Shown here: one piece after another, positions 14,506 through 22,951 of the stretch
Numbering within the stretch: position 1 is the first letter of the stretch
Layout: each line of letters starts with the position of its first letter
DNA from: a virus
IMG/VR virus record: IMGVR_UViG_3300020312_000213
Span: 1 to 42,920 of that record
DNA length: 42,920 bases
Strand: one strand, 5' to 3'
Notes under the pieces: generated by a model
What the model saw: the letters and a program-made list of their open reading frames with translations, nothing else
Told to the model about the DNA's origin: nothing
The model's database searches: none
Position numbers and translations under genes: made by a program

Positions 14506-15154
14506 TTAAACTTGCCTCCGCATAGTCACGATTGAATAGGTCAAGACCTTCTCTAGTCAACACACTGTTGTACATACTATCGAACGTCTTAACAGGTAAT
14601 GTAAGAACATGAGCACCATATAACAAGCAACGTGATGCTTGATGTGCTTCTCTTAATGATGCTGCTAGAATCTTAGTCTCCATCTTGTGTTCCTTCTGAA
14701 CACCACAGATTGCTTTGATTAACTCAACACCACTAAAACTGTTATCATTTAATCTACCAACAAATGGTGATAGGTATGTAGCACCTGCCTTCATTGCTAA
14801 ACATGCTTGAGCAACAGAGAATACTAAGGTTACATTAGTCTTAATGCCACCATCACTCAATCTCTTACATGCCTTAAGTCCCTCAACTGTGCAAGGTACT
14901 TTAATAGTAACAGCAGGAGCAAGAGGATAGAATGTCTCCGCTTGTGCTATCATTTCATCAGCAGTCTCAGCAACTACTTCAGCAGATATACTCTCCATCT
15001 CAGGGAATCGTTCTGCAATCTCCTTAATAACCTCATGCTGAGTACGACCTGACTTCAGTATCAAGGTAGGATTGGTAGTGACACCATCTATTAGTCCAGT
15101 ATCATATCTGGATGCAATAGCGTCAACGTCTGCGGTGTCTAAAAAGAATCTCAT
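14498..15154 (-). CDS. talC: transaldolase (TalC type)
   Basis: From the ATG at 15154 the protein has 218 residues, the usual length of cyanophage TalC, which is much shorter than host transaldolase. The Schiff-base lysine is K85 in TIKVPC, the same position as in fructose-6-phosphate aldolase/TalC enzymes. FFLDTAD at the start and GVTTNPTL are conserved. Established work places phage TalC in the pentose phosphate pathway during infection, favouring NADPH and ribose for phage DNA. It follows a basic 26-residue ORF. Confidence 0.95.
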   Translation of the reverse strand: MRFFLDTADVDAIASRYDTGLIDGVTTNPTLILKSGRTQHEVIKEIAERFPEMESISAEVVAETADEMIAQAETFYPLAPAVTIKVPCTVEGLKACKRLSDGGIKTNVTLVFSVAQACLAMKAGATYLSPFVGRLNDNSFSGVELIKAICGVQKEHKMETKILAASLREAHQASRCLLYGAHVLTLPVKTFDSMYNSVLTREGLDLFNRDYAEASLNA

Positions 15155-15158
15155 GTTT

Positions 15159-15239
15159 TTATTTGTAGTTGTACGGATCATGTTCCGTGGATTTCCTCTT
15201 CTGGAACCAGTCTCTAATCTTCCTCAGTAGTCTCTTCAT
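15159..15239 (-). CDS. 26-aa basic peptide upstream of talC
   Basis: The ORF MKRLLRKIRDWFQKRKSTE... is strongly basic and amphipathic. It has an AGGAGG site exactly 6 nt before its ATG, which lies within the end of the 80-residue gene, and its stop is 4 nt before the talC ATG. talC itself has no clear ribosome site, so it may be translated by coupling to this ORF. Confidence 0.55.
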   Translation of the reverse strand: MKRLLRKIRDWFQKRKSTEHDPYNYK

Positions 15240-15456
15240 TAGGAACCTCCTGTCTTCCTTCTGGTCCAATAAAACCGACAACCTTAGTTTGATTGTCTCT
15301 ATTTCTATAACCAATGTTAGCAACGACATCCATAACCCTTAGAATATCCTTGACGGATGTTCCCTCTGGGCATCTAGTCATAATAAAATCAAACTTAGCA
15401 AAAAACTCATCGGCGGCATCCGTGAGTTCTTCCATTGTTAGGTTATCACTCTTCAT
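15214..15456 (-). CDS. hypothetical protein, 80 aa
   Basis: This is an acidic helical protein (MKSDNLTMEELTDAADEFF) with a C-terminal Glu/Thr tail. It is coupled by ATGA to the upstream 43-residue ORF and overlaps the basic 26-residue ORF by 26 nt. No domain is recognised. Confidence 0.65.
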   Translation of the reverse strand: MKSDNLTMEELTDAADEFFAKFDFIMTRCPEGTSVKDILRVMDVVANIGYRNRDNQTKVVGFIGPEGRQEVPNEETTEED

Positions 15457-15584
15457 TTGGTATCTTCTTTGTTGTCGTGACTATGAAGTACCTCAAGTGC
15501 TTTGAGTAATTCTGGAGTCTCCTCCCACTCCCAAGTGGACTCACGTCCTTTCTTGTCAGTAGTTTTAAATTCTCTTTTAGTCAT
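15453..15584 (-). CDS. 43-aa charged protein
   Basis: The ORF (MTKREFKTTDKKG start) has an AGGAGG ribosome site and is the first gene after the promoter at 15606-15634. It contains WEWEETPELLKALEVLHSH, probably one helix. It overlaps the 80-residue gene by ATGA. Function unknown. Confidence 0.65.
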   Translation of the reverse strand: MTKREFKTTDKKGRESTWEWEETPELLKALEVLHSHDNKEDTK

Positions 15585-15605
15585 ACGACCTCCTAGTACC
15601 ATAAC

Positions 15606-15634
15606 AGTATATCATAAGAATAATTGTTCAGCAA
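15606..15634 (-). promoter_or_regulatory. putative promoter, TTGCTG-17-TATACT
   Basis: Minus strand TTGCTG (15629-15634), a 17-nt spacer and TATACT (15606-15611). It overlaps the end of the SGNH hydrolase gene and would drive the 43-aa / 80-aa / talC operon. The -35 is weak. Confidence 0.45.
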
Positions 15635-16313
15635 TACAATTCGCTACCTTCTTGTAAGTTTGAACACCTCCATGTGATAAATCCCTACCCTTATCAATGG
15701 TATGTATGTATTCACAATCTAAACTCATGTCATCAAAGAGAGTAAACTCAGCATCCATACCAAGTTGTTTAGCAATTTGCTGATATATCTCCAACATAGT
15801 TCTACCATGATGAGTGTAGCGTCTGTATGCTAATCCCAACATGGCAGGATCATCTCTCCAATTTCCACAATGAACTACACGTTCTTTCTGATATAATGGA
15901 GTTCTAGTATATGATGACCATCCAATAACAATTTTATCTGGTTTATACTGACTCAATAAACATGATAAATTATGAACGGAATATTGTGATGATGCACCAC
16001 AAACACCCATGTTAACAACATATTGTCCAGTTATCTCACTCAACTGTGCTGCTATTGTATCCTCTTCATTAACTCCTACGCCAAAGACTAGGGAGCAACC
16101 AAACAAAACAATAGATTTCTTCCAGTTGATTTTGTTAAATTCTTTGGTACGATAACCATAAGAATTAGTTCTATATGTTATAGTCTCAGTCCTATACTTC
16201 CAATCTTTTGGAGCAGTCTTTAGGTTTGCCTTAAACTTCTCCTCACTATCTTGATCATGCCACCATTGATCATGCAGATCACATCTAGAATCCTCAACCT
16301 TAAAGATCTTCAT
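15612..16313 (-). CDS. SGNH/GDSL-type hydrolase
   Basis: The 233-residue protein has the SGNH blocks in order: FGCSLVFGVG with nucleophile S74, NMGVCGAS with N101 and G103, and DLSHGG with D211 and H214 as the catalytic pair. Family members remove or move O-acyl groups, often on polysaccharides. It overlaps the carbamoyltransferase gene by ATGA, so the two may act on one glycan or small molecule. The N-terminal 60 residues (Trp-rich, then TYRTNSYGYRT) are typical of phage and sugar-cluster members. Confidence 0.75.
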   Translation of the reverse strand: MKIFKVEDSRCDLHDQWWHDQDSEEKFKANLKTAPKDWKYRTETITYRTNSYGYRTKEFNKINWKKSIVLFGCSLVFGVGVNEEDTIAAQLSEITGQYVVNMGVCGASSQYSVHNLSCLLSQYKPDKIVIGWSSYTRTPLYQKERVVHCGNWRDDPAMLGLAYRRYTHHGRTMLEIYQQIAKQLGMDAEFTLFDDMSLDCEYIHTIDKGRDLSHGGVQTYKKVANCIAEQLFL

Positions 16314-17725
16314 GTAAAAACCTCAACATTATTAATCTTTGCAAATCTCTTTGCATCACTTATATCATTAACCATAGGTTCACCCTTCACATTAAGACTG
16401 GTATTCAATAACATTGGGCAACCAGTTTTACCCTTCCATAATCTAAGTAAATTATATAGGGGTTTGTTATCACGCATTGTGACGGTTTGTACCCTGCTAG
16501 TGCCATCTACATGCACAATACCTGGATATTTGTCAGGGAAACTACATTTTGCTGTGAATTGCATGTACGGTGATCTCTTTACAGGCAGATCAAAATATAT
16601 CCTAGAATACTCTTCTAATATTACTGGAGCAAATGGTCTGAATGGTTCTCTACCCTTAATCTCATTCACCCTATCCTTAATTCCTATGTCTCTAGGATCT
16701 GCTAGTAAACTTCTATTACCTAATGCTCTAGGTCCAAACTCTGCTCTTCCTCTGGCAATACCACATACCTTGTTGTCTAACAAATGATCAACAATAACCT
16801 CATTATCATACTTAGATGTTATATTAACTCCTGTATATGGAGTATATGTAATATGCTTCTTCTTATGTGCTAACACTGCACCTATAGCAGATCCATTATC
16901 ACCTGGTGCTGGCATGATCCATACATTTTTAAAGAATGAATATGCTTTAGGATTAGCAGCACAATTCAAAGCACAACCTCCCATTAAAACTAAGTTATCA
17001 CTATTAACTAATCTCTTTGCCTTCCTTAAAATTGATTCAAATAATATCTCATATACATCTTGAGTTGCTGCTGCAATATCATGTATATTTTCCTCTGGTC
17101 TCCAATCCTTACATCCCTTATGAAGATTCTTCTTAAACTTAAAATCCTCACCAATAAAGTCATCAAACATTGCTTGCTTCAACTTATTAGAATCACCTAA
17201 TGCAGACATTGCCATAAGGATATACTCTTCCTCATTTGGTTTTAATCCACACCTCTGAGTCATAGCAGTGTACCAAAGTCCAATGCTGTTAGGATATCTC
17301 TTCTGATACCTTAAAGTTAAATTATTATTATATGCTTCCCATATTGTTAAAGTCTGGAACTCTCCAATAGCATCAATAACAACTACACAAGCATTTCTAA
17401 ATCGACTGGTATAATATCCACCACAAGCATGAGTATAATGATGACCATAAAACTTCACTGGTGCATCAATATACTCTGTAAAATTCTCTTTTAATCCTTG
17501 ACCTGCACGTAACTGTCTTAACTGTTTTATGAATGGTCTTTCATACCAACAAACCAAATCTGGTTTACCATACTGAAGAGCATGATGTATAAGATTATCA
17601 GGTATTATTGGATCATTCTTGATACGACTAAATCTCTCACTCTCTGAGGCAAACACCAGACTATCATCTGCAAACACTGCTAGTGCTGCATTATGACTCT
17701 CTGATGATATCCCCCATGTTATCAT
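16310..17725 (-). CDS. O-carbamoyltransferase (NodU/CmcH/TobZ family)
   Basis: The 471-residue protein is a clear member of the NodU/CmcH family. The N-terminal Kae1-like domain has GISSESHNAA and GHHYTHA (94-100). The C-terminal domain has FGPRALGNRSLLADPRD (330-346), then REPFRPFAPVIL and TSLNVKGEP. The family uses carbamoyl phosphate and ATP to put a carbamoyl group on a sugar or other hydroxyl. It is shorter than most bacterial forms (~570). It overlaps the radical SAM gene upstream by 35 nt and the SGNH gene by ATGA. Confidence 0.92.
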   Translation of the reverse strand: MITWGISSESHNAALAVFADDSLVFASESERFSRIKNDPIIPDNLIHHALQYGKPDLVCWYERPFIKQLRQLRAGQGLKENFTEYIDAPVKFYGHHYTHACGGYYTSRFRNACVVVIDAIGEFQTLTIWEAYNNNLTLRYQKRYPNSIGLWYTAMTQRCGLKPNEEEYILMAMSALGDSNKLKQAMFDDFIGEDFKFKKNLHKGCKDWRPEENIHDIAAATQDVYEILFESILRKAKRLVNSDNLVLMGGCALNCAANPKAYSFFKNVWIMPAPGDNGSAIGAVLAHKKKHITYTPYTGVNITSKYDNEVIVDHLLDNKVCGIARGRAEFGPRALGNRSLLADPRDIGIKDRVNEIKGREPFRPFAPVILEEYSRIYFDLPVKRSPYMQFTAKCSFPDKYPGIVHVDGTSRVQTVTMRDNKPLYNLLRLWKGKTGCPMLLNTSLNVKGEPMVNDISDAKRFAKINNVEVFT

Positions 17726-18548
17726 TACGTTTCTCCCAATAACTAAGTGGCAGTGTCGGATCTGGTTTAGTGTATGGTTCTACTTGGTTAGCAGGACACA
17801 TTGAACAAAATGATTCGTCTTCTTTATTTAAGAAGTTTTCTAATTCTTCATCACTACATTCTACCTCTAATGGTTTATATTTCAAGTATTCATCCCATTT
17901 CTCTGACAAATTATACTTCTCTGCTTGCATGGGAAGATACGCTAGAGGTGGACACTTCCATAACTTACCCTCATGTAGTTGTAAAGCATCCTTTGAGATA
18001 CACTTCTCCCAACTCTTCCTAGGGTTATTATCCTCATATGGCATCATTCTATCACCAAACCCTTTATACTGTCTAACCCAATCTCGATTAGTAAAATCCC
18101 AAAACTCTACATGAACACCTAAACCATTCTTCCAATCCTTAGCAAGTTGATACCCACGCTTAAACTTCCTAACATAATTCATATGATCTATGCTATGAAT
18201 TGATACTGCTAGATTAGAATGTGTTGCTAGTAGCATCTGTGGTAATCTAGGATGTAAATGCAAACCAGTTGCATTGGTTATTAAATCAATCTCAGTATAT
18301 GGATCTGGGAACATCCCTCGAACCATGTATAATATATCTGGTAAATCCTTATGTAATGTTGGTTCTCCACCAAGTATAGTAAAAACCTTTGGTCTTATTC
18401 TCTTACTCCAAGTATATAACCACTCCTCACACTCATCTAATGTTATATTACCACTATGTCCCTGATTTGAGTAATGCGAACATCCCTCACATGTAAAGTT
18501 ACAAGCATGAGTAACATGAAGTTCTAATTGTTTAACATCATATACCAT
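17691..18548 (-). CDS. radical SAM enzyme A
   Basis: The 285-residue protein has the radical SAM cluster motif C16-x3-C20-x2-C23 (ACNFTCEGC) and a GGEP block for SAM binding near residue 60. Further cysteines near the C-terminus (KWKCPP-type LWKCPP and FCSMCPAN) may hold a second Fe-S cluster, as in SPASM-like proteins. It is a close paralog of the gene at 20487-21305: both share CEGCxHYxNQGHxGN, RQYKGFGD and YLPMQAEKYNLS. The substrate is unknown. It sits between an oxygenase and the carbamoyltransferase. Confidence 0.88.
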   Translation of the reverse strand: MVYDVKQLELHVTHACNFTCEGCSHYSNQGHSGNITLDECEEWLYTWSKRIRPKVFTILGGEPTLHKDLPDILYMVRGMFPDPYTEIDLITNATGLHLHPRLPQMLLATHSNLAVSIHSIDHMNYVRKFKRGYQLAKDWKNGLGVHVEFWDFTNRDWVRQYKGFGDRMMPYEDNNPRKSWEKCISKDALQLHEGKLWKCPPLAYLPMQAEKYNLSEKWDEYLKYKPLEVECSDEELENFLNKEDESFCSMCPANQVEPYTKPDPTLPLSYWEKRNDNMGDIIRES

Positions 18549-19086
18549 CTATATGATTGTGCTTTGGAACATAATAATTAAAATTGATTATTATTCTACG
18601 ATCTTCATCAGTACATGTAGTACCAGTATGCTTCATGAAGTGTGGGAACCTAAGTAATCTATTTGCTTTACTCTCAACATACTTACCATCCTCAAAGATA
18701 GTCTTACCATCATTTGAATTAACATAGTATATTGCTGTAATTGCTTCATCACCCAAGTCAGAGAAGTCTGTATGAAATGCCCAATCAAATATTATTTGTT
18801 CCTCAGTTTTAATAAGACAATTTGCTTTGATCCTAGCAAGACCAATAACCTCTTCCTTCTTGAGTATTGGTTTCATCAGATCAAATGCAGGACTAATGAC
18901 ATTATGATTAGAGAATATTTGATGTACTAACTGGAAGTGACCATCACCCTTCATTGAGATGCCATTCAACCAATTCCAACACATAGAATTTGCAATGTCA
19001 CCTTTATCCAGGTTACCCATAAAGTAATCATAGATGATTTGATGTTCATCTTCTTGCAAATAATCATCAAAAATCTCAATCATCAA
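18538..19086 (-). CDS. 2OG/Fe(II) oxygenase, 182 aa
   Basis: Iron ligands are H105 and D107 in AFHTDFSD and H153 in MKHTGTT. R163/R164 in EDRRIIINFN would bind 2-oxoglutarate. The order fits prolyl-hydroxylase-type phage oxygenases. It overlaps the radical SAM gene by 11 nt and the next oxygenase gene by 11 nt, so three enzymes are translationally linked. Confidence 0.78.
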   Translation of the reverse strand: MMIEIFDDYLQEDEHQIIYDYFMGNLDKGDIANSMCWNWLNGISMKGDGHFQLVHQIFSNHNVISPAFDLMKPILKKEEVIGLARIKANCLIKTEEQIIFDWAFHTDFSDLGDEAITAIYYVNSNDGKTIFEDGKYVESKANRLLRFPHFMKHTGTTCTDEDRRIIINFNYYVPKHNHIDGI

Positions 19087-19627
19087 TATACCCTGTCTCT
19101 TTTAACATATCAACTGCTTCATCCCAACTTGTCTCAAGTAACTGCATACAAATTGCTCTCCTTTTTATAGGTTTTGGTGTATAGTCTGAAGGAATTAATG
19201 CATGTGGATGAGATACATTCAAAAGATATGCTTGCTTTGAATGTGCCATGAATCTATCAGACTTTTTAAGATACTTATCATGGAATATAGCACCATCAGT
19301 CTGGTTAGCAATCTGAACTGTCTCAACATCCTCTCTTGGATGATAAAATTGTGTTACCATTTTATCGTCAGTCATATAAAAATTCACAATCGCTTCTATA
19401 CCACTATCAGTATGTGCTGGTATCTTATGATTAACCTCCATCAACGAGAACGTACATCTATCTCTATACCTTGCAGGTATTACCTTCAATAAAGGATCTT
19501 CCTTTAATCTAACATATGAATATCTAATTCCAGCAAATCCCATCGGAGTATCAATACCATACTCAATCTTCTTACCAGTTTTAGTTAGTGAATCAATCTC
19601 AAATTCACGATTTAATCTCTTATACAT
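19076..19627 (-). CDS. 2OG/Fe(II)-type oxygenase, 183 aa
   Basis: Likely iron site H72-x-D74 (IPAHTDSG) and H140 (NVSHPHAL), with R156/R157 near the end. The beta-rich middle fits an aspartyl/asparaginyl-hydroxylase-like fold. The substrate is unknown. It lies 2 nt after the 75-residue gene. Confidence 0.7.
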   Translation of the reverse strand: MYKRLNREFEIDSLTKTGKKIEYGIDTPMGFAGIRYSYVRLKEDPLLKVIPARYRDRCTFSLMEVNHKIPAHTDSGIEAIVNFYMTDDKMVTQFYHPREDVETVQIANQTDGAIFHDKYLKKSDRFMAHSKQAYLLNVSHPHALIPSDYTPKPIKRRAICMQLLETSWDEAVDMLKETGYIDD

Positions 19628-19629
19628 GT

Positions 19630-19857
19630 CTATTGAAGTTTAAGGTCAATTAGAATCTCTTCTATAGTACCTGACACAACATCTTTAAAATGCTGATCAT
19701 CTCTTATCTTATTATAACTTCCTGCCTCCGCAACAGTGTGCATAATATCTGGTCTACTCTTTAACCAATCAAGTTCATCACCTGATAACTGAGATATATC
19801 TCCACCCTTAATCTTCTCAAGAAGATTTAAGTATAAGATTTTCTCGTAACTATCCAT
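19630..19857 (-). CDS. hypothetical helical protein, 75 aa
   Basis: This is a helical, slightly acidic protein (MDSYEKILYLNLLEKI start) placed among the radical SAM and oxygenase genes. It overlaps the upstream gene by 8 nt. It lacks a Gly-Gly leader or Cys-rich core, so I do not call it a peptide precursor, although the position invites the question. Confidence 0.62.
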   Translation of the reverse strand: MDSYEKILYLNLLEKIKGGDISQLSGDELDWLKSRPDIMHTVAEAGSYNKIRDDQHFKDVVSGTIEEILIDLKLQ

Positions 19858-20497
19858 TATTCAAACTCCTGTAGTATTCTAACTTATATGGAGCAACGAA
19901 GTCAACCACCAATACACACCTATAATAATCCTTAGCAACTGCTGGTTCTGGATTAACTGGTTGATGATTTATATTTGAATGATGTATCAACAATGAGTTC
20001 TCATCGCCTGGAATAATTATCTCTCTATCATCATTCTCTATGAGAGTACCATAGATTCTAGAAGGATTCTTGAGATAATATATCATCCCCAAATCAAAAT
20101 GCTCATGCTTATGTGTGTTACCATAATTTATATACAATTGCCCATCATATAACTTCTGAGTAACACCCTTCATTCTCTTTGCCCAACATGAAGCAACCTT
20201 AAGTTTTCTAATCTCTGGATCACCAATTATATTAGAATAATTGTAGAGATGCTTCTTAACCAACTTAAAGAATAGTCTCCAAGTCTGCATATGGACTAAC
20301 TTCCTACTAACCAAGTAATTAGTAACCTCAGTAGATCTATCCCACTTATCATCATGTTGCTTTAACTCATCATCAATCTCCCATAACAAATTCTCCCGAT
20401 CATAATCACTCAAAAGATTATATGCTCGGTACAACTCATTCTCACAAAATGACCAATGAGTTATTGTTCTTTTATCTTCCCAAGGATCATGTGTCAT
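19850..20497 (-). CDS. putative double-stranded beta-helix protein, 215 aa
   Basis: Residues 1-115 are helical. The C-terminal part has NTHKHEHFDLGMIYYL, a Gly turn, then ENSLLIHHSNINHQP and YYRCVLVVDF. The pattern of an early His cluster, a distal His and a C-terminal Arg fits a cupin or 2OG-oxygenase fold, but the HxD motif is not canonical. It overlaps radical SAM enzyme B by 11 nt. Confidence 0.55.
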   Translation of the reverse strand: MTHDPWEDKRTITHWSFCENELYRAYNLLSDYDRENLLWEIDDELKQHDDKWDRSTEVTNYLVSRKLVHMQTWRLFFKLVKKHLYNYSNIIGDPEIRKLKVASCWAKRMKGVTQKLYDGQLYINYGNTHKHEHFDLGMIYYLKNPSRIYGTLIENDDREIIIPGDENSLLIHHSNINHQPVNPEPAVAKDYYRCVLVVDFVAPYKLEYYRSLNNG

Positions 20498-21305
20498 ATA
20501 GTTTCTTCCAATAACCTACAGGTAGTAATGGATCTGCTGGTTTGAAGTATTCTGCATTAGCAGGACACATTGAACAGAATGATTCTGCTTTGCGAAGGAA
20601 GAACTTTTTAATCTCAGTTTCATCTGAATCCTCACTCAATGGTACATACTTTAGATATGGATTCCATTTATCAGATAGATTATACTTCTCTGCTTGCATA
20701 GGTAGGTATGCTAAACCAGGACATTTCCATAGTTTACCTTGATATAACTGAACACACAAGCGTGATACACATACATCCCAACTTGACACAGGATCATTAT
20801 CTTCATAGGGTTCCATCTTATCACCAAAACCCTTATATTGTCTTTGCCAGTGTCTTATAGAAGGTCTAAGTTCTACCTGAACACCTCTATCTATCCACTC
20901 TCGTGCCAACTCATAAACTGGTTTAAATCTATCCAAATACTTCTTATCTTCGTTACTATGTACTGATATTGCAAGTACAGTCTTAGTCTTCCTTAAAGGT
21001 TCATATAGATTAGGGTGTCTATGTAATAAGAATCCATTAGTAACTACCTCAGTATATGAATTTTGCCATCTCTTCCTTGTCTCCCACACAAAATCCCCCA
21101 GATCAGGATGGATACAAGGTTCTCCACCCATCAGGGTAAATCTTTTAGGTATAACTTTATCCTTCCAGTTATCCATCCACTCTATCGCAGTCTCCAATGA
21201 TACATTACCAGTGTGACCTTGATTCATATAATGAGTACAACCCTCACATGTTAAATTACATGAGTGTGATACATGTAACTGGAACTCATGTGGTACTTTA
21301 AGCAT
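20487..21305 (-). CDS. radical SAM enzyme B
   Basis: The 272-residue paralog of enzyme A has C16-x3-C20-x2-C23 (SCNLTCEGC), a GGEP block, C-terminal LWKCPG and FCSMCPAN cysteines, and the shared RQYKGFGD and YLPMQAEKYNLS blocks. The paralogs differ most in the central barrel strands that would face the substrate. It shares TAATG with the oxygenase gene upstream. Confidence 0.88.
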   Translation of the reverse strand: MLKVPHEFQLHVSHSCNLTCEGCTHYMNQGHTGNVSLETAIEWMDNWKDKVIPKRFTLMGGEPCIHPDLGDFVWETRKRWQNSYTEVVTNGFLLHRHPNLYEPLRKTKTVLAISVHSNEDKKYLDRFKPVYELAREWIDRGVQVELRPSIRHWQRQYKGFGDKMEPYEDNDPVSSWDVCVSRLCVQLYQGKLWKCPGLAYLPMQAEKYNLSDKWNPYLKYVPLSEDSDETEIKKFFLRKAESFCSMCPANAEYFKPADPLLPVGYWKKLYDT

Positions 21306-21853
21306 TAGTTGATGTTCATTGATAGTATTACACGAGACTCCTCACTTCTATTTACAGGAACATAATGTGCTAAAGATGTTGGAAATACAATCAATGTTCC
21401 TTCCGTTACTCCTTCTGGTATATATTCTAAAACATTACCATCCATGTTACTAACATATGGTGCTACAAAAACAGTTGGTTGATGATGTTCAGGATCAAAC
21501 TTCAAATATAAAACAGAACTAAAACCACCAAACCCATGATTGTGAACATAGTGAGTATGCTTCTTCTCATACTGTTGGAACCATGCGGAGTTTATTCTCA
21601 ACTGCTTGTCTCCATATCCAAAATCCTTTTTAACTCTGATAAGATCATCCATAAGGATTCCTTCAAGTAAAAAATGATACTGACGATTACTATCATAATC
21701 ACTCAGTTGATCACCCTCTACAAAATTCTTTTTAAATCTATCAAATATCTGCCATAGTTGTTCCTTTTTAGAATCCCAGTCATTTATCTCACCACGCCAA
21801 AAAGGAATAGCAAACTTCTTCAGATAAGGACCAGAATAATCATCATCATACAT
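21305..21853 (-). CDS. 2OG/Fe(II) oxygenase of the HxH...FPxxLxH type
   Basis: The 182-residue protein has YVHNHGFGGFSSVLYL (H104/H106), then GTLIVFPTSLAHYVPV with H163 and R174 in SRVILSMN. This is the same family as the protein at 9882-10547. It sits directly before radical SAM enzyme B and shares TAATG with both neighbours. Confidence 0.8.
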   Translation of the reverse strand: MYDDDYSGPYLKKFAIPFWRGEINDWDSKKEQLWQIFDRFKKNFVEGDQLSDYDSNRQYHFLLEGILMDDLIRVKKDFGYGDKQLRINSAWFQQYEKKHTHYVHNHGFGGFSSVLYLKFDPEHHQPTVFVAPYVSNMDGNVLEYIPEGVTEGTLIVFPTSLAHYVPVNRSEESRVILSMNIN

Positions 21854-22005
21854 TATTGCATATCCTCCAAATAATTTATTACACTCTTCCTTACTCTCTT
21901 CAACTCCAACATGTCTATCCCCTCCGACTGTGCTTTAGATCGAAGTTTATGGGTGATCTCTTCACTCAGAATAAACTGAAGTATAAATTGTGATGCTTTA
22001 GACAT
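21853..22005 (-). CDS. 50-aa helical protein
   Basis: The ORF (MSKASQFILQ start) is helical and mixed-charge (HKLRSKAQSEGIDMLELK). Its start overlaps the end of the SET-domain gene by 8 nt, and its stop shares TAATG with the oxygenase gene. No domain is recognised. Confidence 0.65.
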   Translation of the reverse strand: MSKASQFILQFILSEEITHKLRSKAQSEGIDMLELKRVRKSVINYLEDMQ

Positions 22006-22279
22006 TGTAAAAAGTGTACTTCAAAAACAATTCTTCACCTAAATGTACCTTCCGTAAAGTTTTGATAAAATATTTATCATCCTCTTGCCACTTGACACAG
22101 TTAGGATCATCAGAATGATTTATAAACCCACCCAAAGGTGTTCTATAGATAACCTCATCAACAACAATATGGGACATACCAAGAACCATACCAGCAGGTA
22201 TTTCCTCTAATGCAAAGATACCTTGTCCTGCTACAGGACTATCTTTAACATGTAGTCTACTTGGTAGTGCTTGGTACAT
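21998..22279 (-). CDS. compact SET-domain protein, 93 aa
   Basis: The protein shows the SET pattern: an N-terminal SPVAGQGIFALEEIPAG (14-30), the cofactor motif GFINHSDDPNC (51-61), then KTLRKVHLGEELFLKYTF with the conserved GEEL and Tyr (81-88). SET proteins transfer methyl groups from SAM to protein lysine. At 93 residues it is at the lower limit for the fold, lacking most of the variable insert. In a phage it may methylate a host or virion protein. It overlaps genes at both ends. Confidence 0.78.
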   Translation of the reverse strand: MYQALPSRLHVKDSPVAGQGIFALEEIPAGMVLGMSHIVVDEVIYRTPLGGFINHSDDPNCVKWQEDDKYFIKTLRKVHLGEELFLKYTFYNV

Positions 22280-22469
22280 ACTCTAATTCCTTGACTAAAT
22301 CAATTACTTGTTCTCTAATCTCCATCAGTTCATTATAGCACTTCTGGTTATGAGCACAACCACGTAATTGATGATCTGCTTTGTATAATGATTCTAAGAA
22401 TAAGGTCTTACCACGATCCCACTTCTCAGATTTAGTTTCATTGTCAGGTATGGAGTTTTGATCTTTCAT
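22257..22469 (-). CDS. hypothetical helical protein, 70 aa
   Basis: This is a charged helical protein (MKDQNSIPDNETKSEKW start) with two Cys in RGCAHNQKCYNEL. It overlaps the SET gene by 23 nt and the upstream oxygenase gene by ATGA. No family is recognised. Confidence 0.6.
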   Translation of the reverse strand: MKDQNSIPDNETKSEKWDRGKTLFLESLYKADHQLRGCAHNQKCYNELMEIREQVIDLVKELEYVPSTTK

Positions 22470-22951
22470 TGTTTTAGTTTAAGTCCACCGACAAGTATTC
22501 GTTTAGAATCAGAGAATTGTGCTGAATGTTCTGAGTCGGCAGTGAATACTAACATTCTATTTCTCTGTGGTATTATATGATAATCCTTATCCTCATGTAA
22601 GATAGTTGCACCATCCTTACATGAATTGAGGTATAGTATAAAACTATAATCCTCATTGTGTTCATGACTATGGCGAGTCATATACCCACCAGCATCATAA
22701 CTTATCATATGTAGGTAATGATAAGACAATCTCTTACCTGCTGCTGCTTCACATATATCTTTGAGATACTCAAGATGTTGATCAAAGACATTATCTTTAA
22801 CTAATCCAAGAAGATTAGTAGTAGCAAAACAATCATCAGATAGAGAACTATAAGTCTCATCCCCATAAAGATCTTCACGCAACATGAAGTACTCTAACCA
22901 TTTATCAAAGTACTCTGTAGCATCTTTTGTACATTGTAATACAATGTGCAT
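22466..22951 (-). CDS. putative 2OG/Fe(II) oxygenase, 161 aa
   Basis: The C-terminal half has YDAGGYMTRHSHEHNEDY with several possible ligands (H94, H96, H98), a distal H142 in SEHSAQF and R151 in KRILVGG. The layout fits a small prolyl-hydroxylase-like domain. The substrate is unknown. Confidence 0.68.
   Translation of the reverse strand: MHIVLQCTKDATEYFDKWLEYFMLREDLYGDETYSSLSDDCFATTNLLGLVKDNVFDQHLEYLKDICEAAAGKRLSYHYLHMISYDAGGYMTRHSHEHNEDYSFILYLNSCKDGATILHEDKDYHIIPQRNRMLVFTADSEHSAQFSDSKRILVGGLKLKQ

Noticed and set aside
19630-19857. Peptide precursor for the radical SAM enzymes
   Set aside because: The 75-residue protein has no leader-core layout, no Gly-Gly and no Cys, Ser or Thr-rich core, so the idea has no support beyond location.
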